NCBI RefSeq assembly: GCF_022200785.1
Contig: NZ_CP087585.1
Span: forward strand, 1,488,001-1,552,000
DNA: 64,000 bases
Reading direction: 5' to 3'
DNA from: Pedobacter mucosus
Lineage (GTDB): Bacteria; Bacteroidota; Bacteroidia; Sphingobacteriales; Sphingobacteriaceae
The translations under genes were made by a program, and so were the position numbers. Below are positions 26,844 through 35,587 of this stretch, piece after piece. The notes under the pieces were generated by a model that did not search any database, had not been told where the DNA came from, and saw only the letters and a list, made by a program, of their open reading frames with translations. How positions within the stretch are numbered: position 1 is the first letter of the stretch; every line of letters begins with the position of its first letter.

Positions 26844-27640
26844 GTTATTCACTAACATGGTTACCAAAAGTACTGCTTGATGCAGGTTTAAAAGTTGCAG
26901 AGTGCCCAGGCTGGGCAAATAGTGGCCGGGCAGAAATGGGATCTGTAGAAGGAGTATTGCTCCATCATACGGCAACAACGATAAACTCAGGAAATATGCC
27001 ATCATTGAACACAATAATTCATGGAAGAGCAGGAGCAAACGCATTAACTGGTCCACTTGCCCAATTGGGTTTAGGGCGTGATGGTACTTATTATATCATT
27101 GCCGAAGGGCGATGCAACCATGCCGGCCCTGGAATTTGGAAAGGAATATCAGCGGGAAATTCTCATTTTATTGGCATTGAGGCGGAAAATCGTGGTGATG
27201 GAAAGGAGCCCTGGCCAATTATTCAACAAGATGCATATGCTAGGGGAGTTGCCGCAATTTTAAAACATATAAATAAAGGTGCAGAATATTGTGCTGGTCA
27301 TAAAGAATATCGATTGCCTAAAGGCGCAAAAAATGACCCTAATTTTGATATGGATGAGTTTAGAGATAAGGTGAGGCAAATTTTGAATGGCGATTCACCA
27401 CCAAAATTTATCCCTAAGGCTGAACCAATGGGACTTTTCAGATCTACCTTAAGAAGGGGAATTGCTAACGATAGTCCGTTAGTTAAAAGTATGCAGCAAA
27501 AGCTTAAAATCGAAATTGATGGGTTTTTTGGTATCCACACAGAAACTTCGGTAAGAGCGTTCCAGCGTGAACAAGGTTTGGTTCCTGACGGTATTGTTGG
27601 ACCAAAAACTTGGAAATTAATTGATGATGCAACAGTTTAA
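26840..27640 (+). CDS. N-acetylmuramoyl-L-alanine amidase (Amidase_2/PGRP) with peptidoglycan-binding domain
   Basis: 266 residues. Amidase_2 domain (about 35-175) with zinc ligands visible in LLHHTATT, CNHAGPG and GHKEYRLPKGAKNDPNFD, and the family block FIGIEAENRGDG. A PG_binding_1 domain closes the protein (about 200-262, SPLVKSMQQKL, GFFGIHTETSVRAFQREQGL, DGIVGPKTW). It cleaves the MurNAc-L-Ala bond. No signal peptide, so the architecture is that of a phage endolysin rather than a secreted autolysin. Translationally coupled (ATGA) to the preceding membrane protein, which may provide export or anchoring. Confidence 0.92.
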   Translation: MSYSLTWLPKVLLDAGLKVAECPGWANSGRAEMGSVEGVLLHHTATTINSGNMPSLNTIIHGRAGANALTGPLAQLGLGRDGTYYIIAEGRCNHAGPGIWKGISAGNSHFIGIEAENRGDGKEPWPIIQQDAYARGVAAILKHINKGAEYCAGHKEYRLPKGAKNDPNFDMDEFRDKVRQILNGDSPPKFIPKAEPMGLFRSTLRRGIANDSPLVKSMQQKLKIEIDGFFGIHTETSVRAFQREQGLVPDGIVGPKTWKLIDDATV

Positions 27641-27692
27641 ACAACCCCTAATAAATATTGATCAAACATTTTTTAAGATGTAGCTCTCCAAT

Positions 27693-27733
27693 AATTATTA
27701 GCCCAAGGTTATTGTAATCCTGGGCTAATAATT
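27693..27733. terminator. Bidirectional terminator between amidase and amidohydrolase genes
   Basis: AATTATTAGCCCA pairs with TGGGCTAATAATT, with one bulge then GG/CC at the tip. It sits between convergent genes and both flanks are AT-rich. Confidence 0.8.
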
Positions 27734-27763
27734 TTAGTTAAGGCGGCAGTTTCAAATTATAGA

Positions 27764-28588
27764 TTAAGAAAGGCTATAAAATGCTTTGGCGTTATCTTCA
27801 AAAATTAATTTTCTCTCAGACGAGGAAAATCGTTCTGCATATTTGCGCACTAAATTGAACCAATCATGGTATGGGCGACTAATTAACATCACGGGCCAAT
27901 CGCTGCCATACATAATTCTACTCGGACCAAAGTTTTCAAAAATAATGTCAAAGGCAATAAAAATTTCGATTTCTTTCCAGTTTTTCCAATCGGCTTCGGC
28001 AAGTAAACCAGATACTTTGCAATGTACGTTAGGGTTTTCAGCAAGAATCTTTATGTTCTCTGCCCAAGCGCTAAAATCCTGACTTTTCACGTCGGGTTTG
28101 CCGCAATGGTCTAAAACAAAAGGTTGATCAGGAATTTGATCAACCATGTTAATGATATGTGGTAATTGGTTGTGATAAACCAATAAATCATAAGTGTAAT
28201 CGTATTTCTTCAATTGCTTAATTCCTGAAATAAGAGTTTTATTAAGGATAAAATCAGTATTTTCAGCTTGAAGAATATGTCGCCAACCTTTTATTTTTTT
28301 AAAGCTATCCCAATATGTTAAGCGCTCGTCCAAATTTGGATTTAAAAAATCAACCCAGCCCACGATGCCTTTTATCAATTCATTTTGTTCCGCTAATTTT
28401 AATAAAAACTGATTCTCTTCTTCAGATTGACTAGCTTGAACAGCTATGCAGCCTCCAATACTTAAATCAGTAAAAATACTTGTTAAATTTTCTGGACTGA
28501 AATCCTTACGAATCGCAGCCATATTTTCCGTTATCCAATTATCTCTTTCAGAATCATAGTTCCAAAAATGAACATGCGTATCTATCAA
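27764..28588 (-). CDS. Amidohydrolase, probable L-fuconolactone hydrolase
   Basis: 274 residues of the Amidohydro_2 (TIM-barrel) family: IDTHVHFWNY at the N-terminus (His-x-His metal site), GWRHILQAE, VLDHCGKPD and MYGSDWPV near the C-terminus (catalytic Asp). This pattern is typical of lactonases of the L-fuconolactone/L-rhamnonolactone type. It would open the lactone formed by L-fucose dehydrogenase. Last gene of a four-gene minus-strand operon, 4 bases after the mutarotase. The amidohydrolase-type lactonase favours the fucose over the rhamnose route. Confidence 0.82.
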   Translation of the reverse strand: MIDTHVHFWNYDSERDNWITENMAAIRKDFSPENLTSIFTDLSIGGCIAVQASQSEEENQFLLKLAEQNELIKGIVGWVDFLNPNLDERLTYWDSFKKIKGWRHILQAENTDFILNKTLISGIKQLKKYDYTYDLLVYHNQLPHIINMVDQIPDQPFVLDHCGKPDVKSQDFSAWAENIKILAENPNVHCKVSGLLAEADWKNWKEIEIFIAFDIIFENFGPSRIMYGSDWPVMLISRPYHDWFNLVRKYAERFSSSERKLIFEDNAKAFYSLS

Positions 28589-28592
28589 TGTT

Positions 28593-28922
28593 TTAAAGCT
28601 TAAAAATTTTATCCATTAGCATCCATTTTTCACCGATTTTTGCACCAGGTAAAGCTTGCTGATAATTCCACATCAAGGTTTCCCATTGCTGAACTTTTTC
28701 ATTCTTCAGATCAGCTTCAGATTTTTTATCAAAAGAAAATTCATCATTAACTTCCATAATCATGAATAATCTATTGCTTAATAAATAAATTTCCATGTCG
28801 ATAATACCTGCGTTTAAGATGCTTTGCTTAACTTCTGGCCAGATTTCGGCATGATATTGCTTGTATTCTTTTATAAGCTTTTCATCTGGGATAAGATCGA
28901 GGGTTAGGCAATATCTTTTCAT
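28593..28922 (-). CDS. L-fucose/L-rhamnose mutarotase (RhaM family)
   Basis: 109 residues of the RhaM/DUF718 family: YCLTLDLIPDEKLIKEYKQYH represented by LDLIPDEKLIKEYKQYH, then WPEVKQSILNAGI, NRLFMIMEV and the C-terminal EKWMLMDKIFKL. The family interconverts anomers of 6-deoxy-L-sugars. Its start overlaps the FAH-gene stop by one base (TAATG), indicating coupling. Family members act on L-rhamnose or L-fucose; the neighbours favour L-fucose (inference). Confidence 0.88.
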   Translation of the reverse strand: MKRYCLTLDLIPDEKLIKEYKQYHAEIWPEVKQSILNAGIIDMEIYLLSNRLFMIMEVNDEFSFDKKSEADLKNEKVQQWETLMWNYQQALPGAKIGEKWMLMDKIFKL

Positions 28923-29779
28923 TATAAATTAGCACTATAATTTTTGGCAATTTGCTTGCTAGTTCCTAATCCATCAATTCCTAATTCAACAACATCACCA
29001 TCCTTTAAATACCAAGGCTCTGGTTTTTGTCCGAGGCCAACACCTGCCGGCGTTCCTGTTGAGATAATATCTCCAGGTAACAAAGTCATAAACTGACTGA
29101 TATAAGATACGATAAATGGAACATTAAAAATTAAATTTGAGGTATTGCCATCCTGTAAAGTTTTGCCGTTTACAGTTAGCCAAAGGCGAAGATTGTGTAC
29201 ATCTTCAATTTCATCTGGCGTTGCAATAAACGGACCTATTGGCGCAAAAGTATCGCAGCTTTTACCTTTAACCCATTGTCCATTTCTTTCCAATTGGAAC
29301 TCACGTTCACTATAATCGTTGTGTAAAACGTAACCAGCGATATGTTCTAAAGCATTTTCTTCGTTTACATAACTTGCTTTTTTTCCGATCACGATTGCCA
29401 ATTCAACTTCCCAATCTGTCTTTTTACTCGTTTTTGGAATAGTTAAATCATCATTCGGACCAACAATGGCTGATGTAGCCTTAAAAAACAAGATGGGTTC
29501 GGTTGGTATTGCGGCATTTGTTTCTGTAGCATGATCTCTATAGTTCAAGCCGACGCAAATAATTTTTGAAGGGCGGGCTAGTGCAGCACCCAAGCGAACA
29601 TTTTTATCAACCGTTGGAAGCTCAGCTGATTCAATTGCTTTTTTTAAATTTTCTAAACCATCGCCACCAAAAAATTCTTCGTTATAATCTTGCACCAATG
29701 CAGAAACATCGAAATAGTTATCATCAATGATTACTCCTGGTTTTTCAAAGCCCGGTTCGCCAAATCTTATTAATTTCAT
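28922..29779 (-). CDS. FAH-family hydrolase, probable 2,4-diketo-3-deoxy-L-fuconate hydrolase
   Basis: 285 residues. The fumarylacetoacetase C-terminal domain (about 70-280) shows CVGLNYRDHATE, FFKATSAIVGPND, DWEVELAIVIGKKA (acidic metal ligands), WVKGKSCDTFAPIGP and ISTGTPAGVGLG. In the L-fucose route of Xanthomonas, a protein of this family cleaves the diketo acid to pyruvate and L-lactate. It lies between the SDR and mutarotase genes in one operon. L-lactate would feed LutAB (2 and 1.4 kb from the window start). FAH proteins also act on other diketo acids, so the substrate is an inference from context. Confidence 0.87.
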   Translation of the reverse strand: MKLIRFGEPGFEKPGVIIDDNYFDVSALVQDYNEEFFGGDGLENLKKAIESAELPTVDKNVRLGAALARPSKIICVGLNYRDHATETNAAIPTEPILFFKATSAIVGPNDDLTIPKTSKKTDWEVELAIVIGKKASYVNEENALEHIAGYVLHNDYSEREFQLERNGQWVKGKSCDTFAPIGPFIATPDEIEDVHNLRLWLTVNGKTLQDGNTSNLIFNVPFIVSYISQFMTLLPGDIISTGTPAGVGLGQKPEPWYLKDGDVVELGIDGLGTSKQIAKNYSANL

Positions 29780-29805
29780 ATTAAAAGGTTATTATCAATT
29801 TTATA

Positions 29806-30570
29806 TTAGTTATTCAATGTTGTAAATCCACCGTCAATTGGATAATCGCAGCCTGTAATAAAAGCAGCTTCATCGCTACAAAGATAAAGGGCTAATGCAC
29901 CAATTTCTTCAGGTTTTGCCATTCGACCGATAGGCTGGGTTTTAGAAAGTTTTTCAAACATTTCTGGAATGTTATCAGGATAGTTTTTTTGTAAAAAGCC
30001 ATCAACAAAAGGCGTATGCACCCTTGCTGGGGAAATTGAATTACAGCGAATATTTTCTCCAATGTAATCTTTGGCAACACTCATTGTCATCGCTTTTACG
30101 GCTCCTTTTGCGGTGCTATATGCAAAACGATCAGGCAATCCAATTAGCGCAGCAATTGATGCCATATTAACAATTACACCTCCACCGGCTAAACGAATTT
30201 GAGGAATAGCAGCATACAAACAGTTGTAAACACCTTTAACGTTAACTTTCATCACGCGGTCAAAATCAGATTCTTCTGTAGTATCAGCTTTGCCAATATG
30301 TGCAATACCGGCATTATTTACTAAAATATTTATAGCGCCAATCTTATTAAATATGGATTTAACTTCTTGATGGTCAGAAACATCACAGGCGTAACTAAAA
30401 GCAATTCCACCGTTAGTCGCAATTTCTGAAAGTGTTGATGCAGCCTGTTCTAAACCAAGTTCGATAATATGAACTTCAGCACCTTGTTTAGCTAAAATGG
30501 TTGCAATTGCTTTACCAATACCGCTTCCTCCACCTGTTACTACTGCTTTTTTATCTTTTAATGAAAACAT
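29806..30570 (-). CDS. SDR oxidoreductase, probable 2-keto-3-deoxy-L-fuconate dehydrogenase
   Basis: 254 residues, classical SDR: TGGGSGIG cofactor site, NNAGIAH, Ser in NMASIAAL, Tyr-x3-Lys in FAYSTAKGAV, GCDYPIDGG near the end. As the first gene of the operon before the FAH hydrolase it fits the dehydrogenase that makes 2,4-diketo-3-deoxy-L-fuconate. An alternative is L-fucose dehydrogenase itself. A dehydratase of the enolase family, expected between these steps, is not in the window. Confidence 0.85.
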   Translation of the reverse strand: MFSLKDKKAVVTGGGSGIGKAIATILAKQGAEVHIIELGLEQAASTLSEIATNGGIAFSYACDVSDHQEVKSIFNKIGAINILVNNAGIAHIGKADTTEESDFDRVMKVNVKGVYNCLYAAIPQIRLAGGGVIVNMASIAALIGLPDRFAYSTAKGAVKAMTMSVAKDYIGENIRCNSISPARVHTPFVDGFLQKNYPDNIPEMFEKLSKTQPIGRMAKPEEIGALALYLCSDEAAFITGCDYPIDGGFTTLNN

Positions 30571-31067
30571 GTTTTAAGGTTATAATTTGAATATTTTTTG
30601 TGTTGAAATATAGGAATTAAAAAATAGATGAGCTTTTTTTAATGTAACGTTAAAGCAGTATCTTTTAGAAAATGAAAGCTTAAGTGCTTTGCCCATGCTG
30701 AAAATTTGATTAGAATAATTATTATGCAATCTTAATTAAGTCTTCCAAATTTAGAAGAACTTTTAAAAAGTAAATTATATTTATTTTAGCTAAAATGCTT
30801 TACAAATTAATAAGAAAACACTAAATTAAAATTGTATCTTCTTGTCTAAAGAATATGTTATTTTGGCATATGTAGTTCTTTCTACATCATTTTTAAATGC
30901 TAAAATGATATGGAACCTTAATTTAAATGAATTTTAGAGGAACGAAAATATTACACGGTACAATTGATGTAATACTTATATTTGAATATTATTTTTATAT
31001 TTAAATAATATTATTAACCAAATATAACTTAAGCTGCTTGCAGATTTAAGTTCTTTATCCACATTGA
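30571..31067. promoter_or_regulatory. Divergent control region between fucose-type operon and PUL enzymes
   Basis: 497 bases. It contains a dyad ATGTAG-TTCTTT-CTACAT (30870-30887), a TATATTTG box (30977-30984) inside a longer TATATTTGAATATTATTT element shared with other PUL intergenic regions, and TTAACCAAAT at 31014-31023. No gene. The shared elements suggest that both the catabolic operon and the hydrolase operon are controlled from here. Confidence 0.55.
31014..31023 (+). promoter_or_regulatory. TTAACCAAAT element before probable GH138
   Basis: Exact copy of the element found ahead of the SSS symporter and the AraC regulator; 44 bases before the start codon. Confidence 0.45.
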
Positions 31068-33806
31068 ATGAGAAGATTTCTGATTTTTATTTCCTGTTTA
31101 TTCTTATCTCCAATTATTTCTAGTGCAATCGTTACGCCTAAAAAAAATAAGACTATCTATATCTTATCTGAAAGTAGTGTTCGTATAAAATTTGGTGCAG
31201 AACGATTATCAAAAGCATTATCTAGTAATGGTTTCGAGATTTCCGTTAATAAAAAATCATCACTCGCTAAAGATAAAAATGGCATTTACATCGGTATTGT
31301 TAACGACTCGTTTTTTAAAGATCTACCTGATTCTATAAAAGTTAAAGCGGCCACGGTGGTGAAAGAAGGATTCGTAATTTTTAATAACAAAGAATCTATT
31401 TTTATTATCGGTGCAGATGCTTCAGGAGCGCTGTATGGATGTATGGATTTAGCGGATAAAATAAATTCAAACGGAAAATTGCCGCTAAATTTATCGGTGG
31501 CTGATCAACCTGAAATGGTTTTAAGAGGAACATGTATCGGACTTCAAAAACCAGATTATTTGCCTGGACATGATGTTTATGAATATCCATATACACCAGA
31601 ATCTTTCCCTTGGCTTTATGATAAAGCGCAGTGGATTAGGTATTTAGATATGATGGTTTCAAATCGATATAATTCTCTATACCTGTGGAATGGTCATCCA
31701 TTTTCTTCGCTTATAAAACTAAAAGATTATCCTTATGCGCTTGAGGTAAGTGAGGAAACATTCAAAAAAAACGAAGAAATATTTAAGTTTTTAACTACCG
31801 AGGCTGATAAACGCGGTATTTGGGTGATTCAAATGTTTTACAATATTATCATTCCTAAACCATTTGCAGACAAACATGGCTTAAAAACCCAAGATCGAAA
31901 TCGCCCGATAATGCCTTTAATTGCTGATTATACAAGAAAATCTATCGCGTCATTTGTGGAAAAATATCCAAATGTTGGTTTAATGGTTGCGCTTGGCGAA
32001 GCGATGGAAGGTGTAGGACAAGATGATATTGATTGGTTTACAAAAACCATTATTCCGGGAGTAAAAGACGGTTTAAAGGCTGCAGGAATTAAGGAAGAAC
32101 CTCCAATTGTGTTACGGGCACATGATACAGATGCACCAAGCGTGATGAAAGCGGCGTTGCCATTATATAAAAATCTTTATACTGAAAATAAATTTAATGG
32201 CGAGGCTTTAACTACTTATGCACCTCGTGGCGCTTGGGCAGAATTGAATAGAAAGTTAGCGGCTATCGGAACGATCAATATTTCAAATGTTCACATTTTA
32301 GCAAATTTGGAGCCTTTTAGATATGGTTCTGCAGATTTTATTCAGAAATCTGTGCAGGCGATGAATAAAATTTATGGTGCAAAAGGTTTGCATTTATATC
32401 CACAATCTGGTTATTGGGATTGGCCATATACGGCAGATAAAGTTGCTGGAAGAGAACTTCAAATAGACCGCGATTGGATTTGGTATAAGGAATGGGGAAG
32501 ATATGCATGGAATTCGAAACGAAATCGTACGGATGAAATAAATTATTGGGGTAAAGAAATTGCCAATCAATATGGATCTGATTTAGCTGGTGGTAAGGCA
32601 ATTCTAAATGCTTACGAAGAATCTGGAGAAATTTCGCCGAAGCTTTTGCGTCGTTATGGAATTACAGACGGGAATAGACAAACCTTGACTTTAGGAATGT
32701 TAATGACGCAGTTGATCAACCCTTTCCGTTACAATCTTTTCACTTTAATGTATGAATCTGAAGCGCCTGAGGGCGAAATGATTATTGAATACGCTGAAAA
32801 GGAATGGAAGAAACAAGGTCATATAGGCGAAACTCCAGTTCAAATTGCGAAGGAAGTTGTAGAACATGGTAAAAAAGCAGTAGCTTCTATTAATGAGGCA
32901 ACTGCAAGCGTTACGAAAGATAAAGACGAATTTAAAAGGCTAAAAAACGACATGTATTGCTATGATGCCATGGCAAATTTTTATGCAGAAAAGGTGAAAG
33001 CTGCTCTGTGGATTTTACGGTATAAATATTCAAATAAGGTTTCAGATTTAGAACAGGCATTGCCTTTTCTTCAAAAAAGCGTAAATTTTTATGCTGATCT
33101 GGTTAAGCTTACAAATGATAATTATCTGTATGCGAACAGTATGCAAACTAAACAGCGCAAAATACCAATGCGTGGCGTAGATAAAACATTTATTCATTGG
33201 AAAGAAATGCTGCCCGTTTTTACAACAGAACTTGATCATTTTAAGCATAGTATCGATTCTTTAAAATCTGTAAATGGTAGTATTGCTGCGAAAGTTATTC
33301 CTTATCAGACAGCCGAAGTAAAAATCTTATCAGCTGATGCAAAAGTTTATAAGCTTGAGAAAAACGCTTCGATTTTCACGGATACTATAGCAATTGTTAA
33401 GGAAATTGCTGAACAGATAGTTGGCCTTAAAGCATTAGGATTTAGTAAGACAGAGCAGATAAAAAATGGAACAGAAATAAGATTTACGACACCAAAAGCT
33501 GTCAAATTGATGATTGGATTTTTCAACGAGAAAAATCCTAAATACCTGGCGCCACCTCAATTAGAAATAGATGCAAGTGCTAATGATTACGGACAATCGG
33601 AAATTAAAATTTCGAATGGAATTGTGATCAATGGTTTTCCGCCAGCAAATGTTCATACTTATTCTTTTGCAGCGGGTACACATACTTTAAAGCTGGCAAA
33701 AGGAGCATGTTTGGTTTTAGGTTTTATCGATGATAAACAAGAATTAAGAATATTTAATGCAGGTTTAGATGGGCGTGGAAAAGATATAGACTGGTTATTT
33801 GAATAA
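31068..33806 (+). CDS. Probable GH138 alpha-galacturonidase, secreted
   Basis: 912 residues. Signal peptide (cleavage near residue 20), a GH67N/GH20b-like alpha/beta domain (about 28-145, IIGADASGALYGCMDLADKI represented by FIIGADASGALYG), a TIM barrel opening with MVLRGTCIGLQ (about 150-480), then helical and beta-sandwich C-terminal domains. Published BT0997 (GH138) uses Glu294, Arg332 and Glu361; here Glu311, Arg350 and Glu379 lie at the same spacing (offset 17-18). GH138 removes D-GalA alpha-1,2-linked to L-rhamnose in RG-II chain A. First of a run of hydrolases. Alternative: another GH67/GH115-like glucuronidase. Confidence 0.65.
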   Translation: MRRFLIFISCLFLSPIISSAIVTPKKNKTIYILSESSVRIKFGAERLSKALSSNGFEISVNKKSSLAKDKNGIYIGIVNDSFFKDLPDSIKVKAATVVKEGFVIFNNKESIFIIGADASGALYGCMDLADKINSNGKLPLNLSVADQPEMVLRGTCIGLQKPDYLPGHDVYEYPYTPESFPWLYDKAQWIRYLDMMVSNRYNSLYLWNGHPFSSLIKLKDYPYALEVSEETFKKNEEIFKFLTTEADKRGIWVIQMFYNIIIPKPFADKHGLKTQDRNRPIMPLIADYTRKSIASFVEKYPNVGLMVALGEAMEGVGQDDIDWFTKTIIPGVKDGLKAAGIKEEPPIVLRAHDTDAPSVMKAALPLYKNLYTENKFNGEALTTYAPRGAWAELNRKLAAIGTINISNVHILANLEPFRYGSADFIQKSVQAMNKIYGAKGLHLYPQSGYWDWPYTADKVAGRELQIDRDWIWYKEWGRYAWNSKRNRTDEINYWGKEIANQYGSDLAGGKAILNAYEESGEISPKLLRRYGITDGNRQTLTLGMLMTQLINPFRYNLFTLMYESEAPEGEMIIEYAEKEWKKQGHIGETPVQIAKEVVEHGKKAVASINEATASVTKDKDEFKRLKNDMYCYDAMANFYAEKVKAALWILRYKYSNKVSDLEQALPFLQKSVNFYADLVKLTNDNYLYANSMQTKQRKIPMRGVDKTFIHWKEMLPVFTTELDHFKHSIDSLKSVNGSIAAKVIPYQTAEVKILSADAKVYKLEKNASIFTDTIAIVKEIAEQIVGLKALGFSKTEQIKNGTEIRFTTPKAVKLMIGFFNEKNPKYLAPPQLEIDASANDYGQSEIKISNGIVINGFPPANVHTYSFAAGTHTLKLAKGACLVLGFIDDKQELRIFNAGLDGRGKDIDWLFE

Positions 33807-35359
33807 TGAAAAAATTAAAAATATATTTATCTACCACACTTTTTTCGCTGATAGCGATAACAAGTTTTGGGCAACAAAAATCAATTTTAGGTACAATAAA
33901 GTTGAAAAAGTATGTTGAATATTTTAATTCAATAGACACGGAAGCAGTTAAAAATTTTGTTCCGAATGCCGATGCCTTTAAATGGTTGGAAGCTAACGTT
34001 CCTTTGTTGGATTGCCCTGATTCGGTTATTGAACAAAATTACTACTACCGATGGTGGACATATCGTAAACACTTGGTAAAAACTCCCGACGGATTTATTT
34101 TTACCGAATTTATTGAGCCCGTTAAACATGCCGGGAAATATAATTCCATTAGCTGTGCTTTAGGTCACCATATTTATGAAGGTCGGTGGCTAAAAAACAA
34201 TGATTACTTAAAAGATTACATCAAGTTTTGGTTGTATCATGCTGATGTCGGTCAGACAAAGCAGCGTTTTCATCAGTTTAGCAGTTGGGTTGATGATGCT
34301 GTTTACCAAAATAATTTAGTAAATCCTGATCAGGAATTTTTAAAAAGTATACTTCCAGCTTTGGATGCAGATTATGCTAAATGGGAAAAAGAGCGTCAGT
34401 TAAAAGACGGACTTTTTTGGCAAAACGATGTGAAGGATGGTATGGAAGAATCGATTAGCGGGTCGAGAAAAGACCAAAACAGAAGGCCAACCATTAGCAG
34501 TTATATGTATGGAAATGCAATGGCATTGAGCAATATTGGTGCTTTATTGAACGATGAAGCCATTAAATCTAAATATACTGCAAAAGCTGAAACACTCAAA
34601 AAATTGGTTCAAGATAGTTTGTGGAATTCGACTTCATCCTTTTTTGAAACGAAAAAACCTAAAGGTGGTTTTGCAAATGTTAGGGAAGCGATAGGTTTTA
34701 CGCCTTGGGATTTTAACTTGCCAGATGATAAAGCGATTTACGCAAAAGCCTGGAATCAATTGTTAGATACTGCAGGATTTAAATCTCCTTGGGGAATAAT
34801 AACCGCAGAGCGAAGAGACCCAACATTTCGAACTCGAGGAACCGGACACAGCTGTGAATGGGATGGTGCGTTATGGCCTTTTGCAAGTTCACAGACGTTA
34901 AAAGGACTTTCAAATTTACTGACGAATTATAAAAACCATGGCAAGATGAATTCAAAAGTTTTTTATAATGAATTACATCAATTTGCAGCATCACATGTAA
35001 AAAATGGCAAACCATATATTGGCGAATATCAGGATGAAAAAAATGGAGATTGGTTGAAAGGTGATAATCCGAGAAGCAGTTTCTATAATCATTCTACCTT
35101 CTGCGATTTAGTTATAAATGACTTAATTGGAATCAAGCCAAGACAAGATAATATCCTAGAAATTTATTCATTAATTCCAAAAGGAAAATGGGATTGGTTT
35201 ATGTTGGATAACGTTTCATATCATAATAAAACAGTCAGCTTGCTTTGGGATAAAACTGGCAAAAAATATAATAAAGGAAAGGGTTTTTATATTTATGTTG
35301 ATGGTAAAGTAGTTCATCAATCAAAAGACTTTAAGCCAGTTAAAGTTGAAATGAAATAA
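33806..35359 (+). CDS. Secreted (alpha/alpha)6-barrel glycoside hydrolase, MGH1/GH63-like
   Basis: 517 residues with signal peptide (cleavage after SFGQ, near residue 23). Barrel motifs resemble MGH1-type/GH63 proteins: RFHQFSSWVDDAVYQN, DGMEESISG, SYMYGNAMALSNIG, WDGALWPFASSQTLKGLSNLL represented by WDGALWPFASSQTL. The C-terminal 70 residues form a small beta domain. Its ATG overlaps the last base of the probable GH138 gene, so the two are coupled and likely act on the same side chain. GH142 beta-L-arabinofuranosidases have a related fold, so that is one alternative; the exact family is not known. Confidence 0.65.
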   Translation: MKKLKIYLSTTLFSLIAITSFGQQKSILGTIKLKKYVEYFNSIDTEAVKNFVPNADAFKWLEANVPLLDCPDSVIEQNYYYRWWTYRKHLVKTPDGFIFTEFIEPVKHAGKYNSISCALGHHIYEGRWLKNNDYLKDYIKFWLYHADVGQTKQRFHQFSSWVDDAVYQNNLVNPDQEFLKSILPALDADYAKWEKERQLKDGLFWQNDVKDGMEESISGSRKDQNRRPTISSYMYGNAMALSNIGALLNDEAIKSKYTAKAETLKKLVQDSLWNSTSSFFETKKPKGGFANVREAIGFTPWDFNLPDDKAIYAKAWNQLLDTAGFKSPWGIITAERRDPTFRTRGTGHSCEWDGALWPFASSQTLKGLSNLLTNYKNHGKMNSKVFYNELHQFAASHVKNGKPYIGEYQDEKNGDWLKGDNPRSSFYNHSTFCDLVINDLIGIKPRQDNILEIYSLIPKGKWDWFMLDNVSYHNKTVSLLWDKTGKKYNKGKGFYIYVDGKVVHQSKDFKPVKVEMK

Positions 35360-35387
35360 AAGTTTTTGTCTTGGCCAGACGGGCTCT

Positions 35388-35411
35388 TTTCTTTTTGACA
35401 ACAAAAAGAAA
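35388..35411. repeat. REP-like palindrome within PUL intergenic region
   Basis: TTTCTTTTTG and CAAAAAGAAA form a perfect 10-bp stem with an ACAA loop, followed by CAAAAATT. Elements of this kind recur between genes in Bacteroidota genomes. It lies between the MGH1-like and GH28 genes, in a 228-base gap, and could also attenuate transcription. Confidence 0.6.
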
Positions 35412-35587
35412 CAAAAATTGCCGGCTGAAAATTTTTGTATTTGAGTGTGTTCTTTGGCTTGATGGATGCATTCCCAAAAATTTGTTAGGCCGGTTTAAAG
35501 TAGCACGTAGAATCAATGCTTTGGCTTAGTTAAATGACAACTCAGGATTGATAAATTCTGATTCTTTATAATTATAACAAAACAATA

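Noticed and set aside
27764..30570. Operon read as L-rhamnose route
   Set aside because: The rhamnose version usually has an SMP-30-type lactonase; the amidohydrolase-type lactonase favours fucose. The rhamnose reading is not fully excluded.
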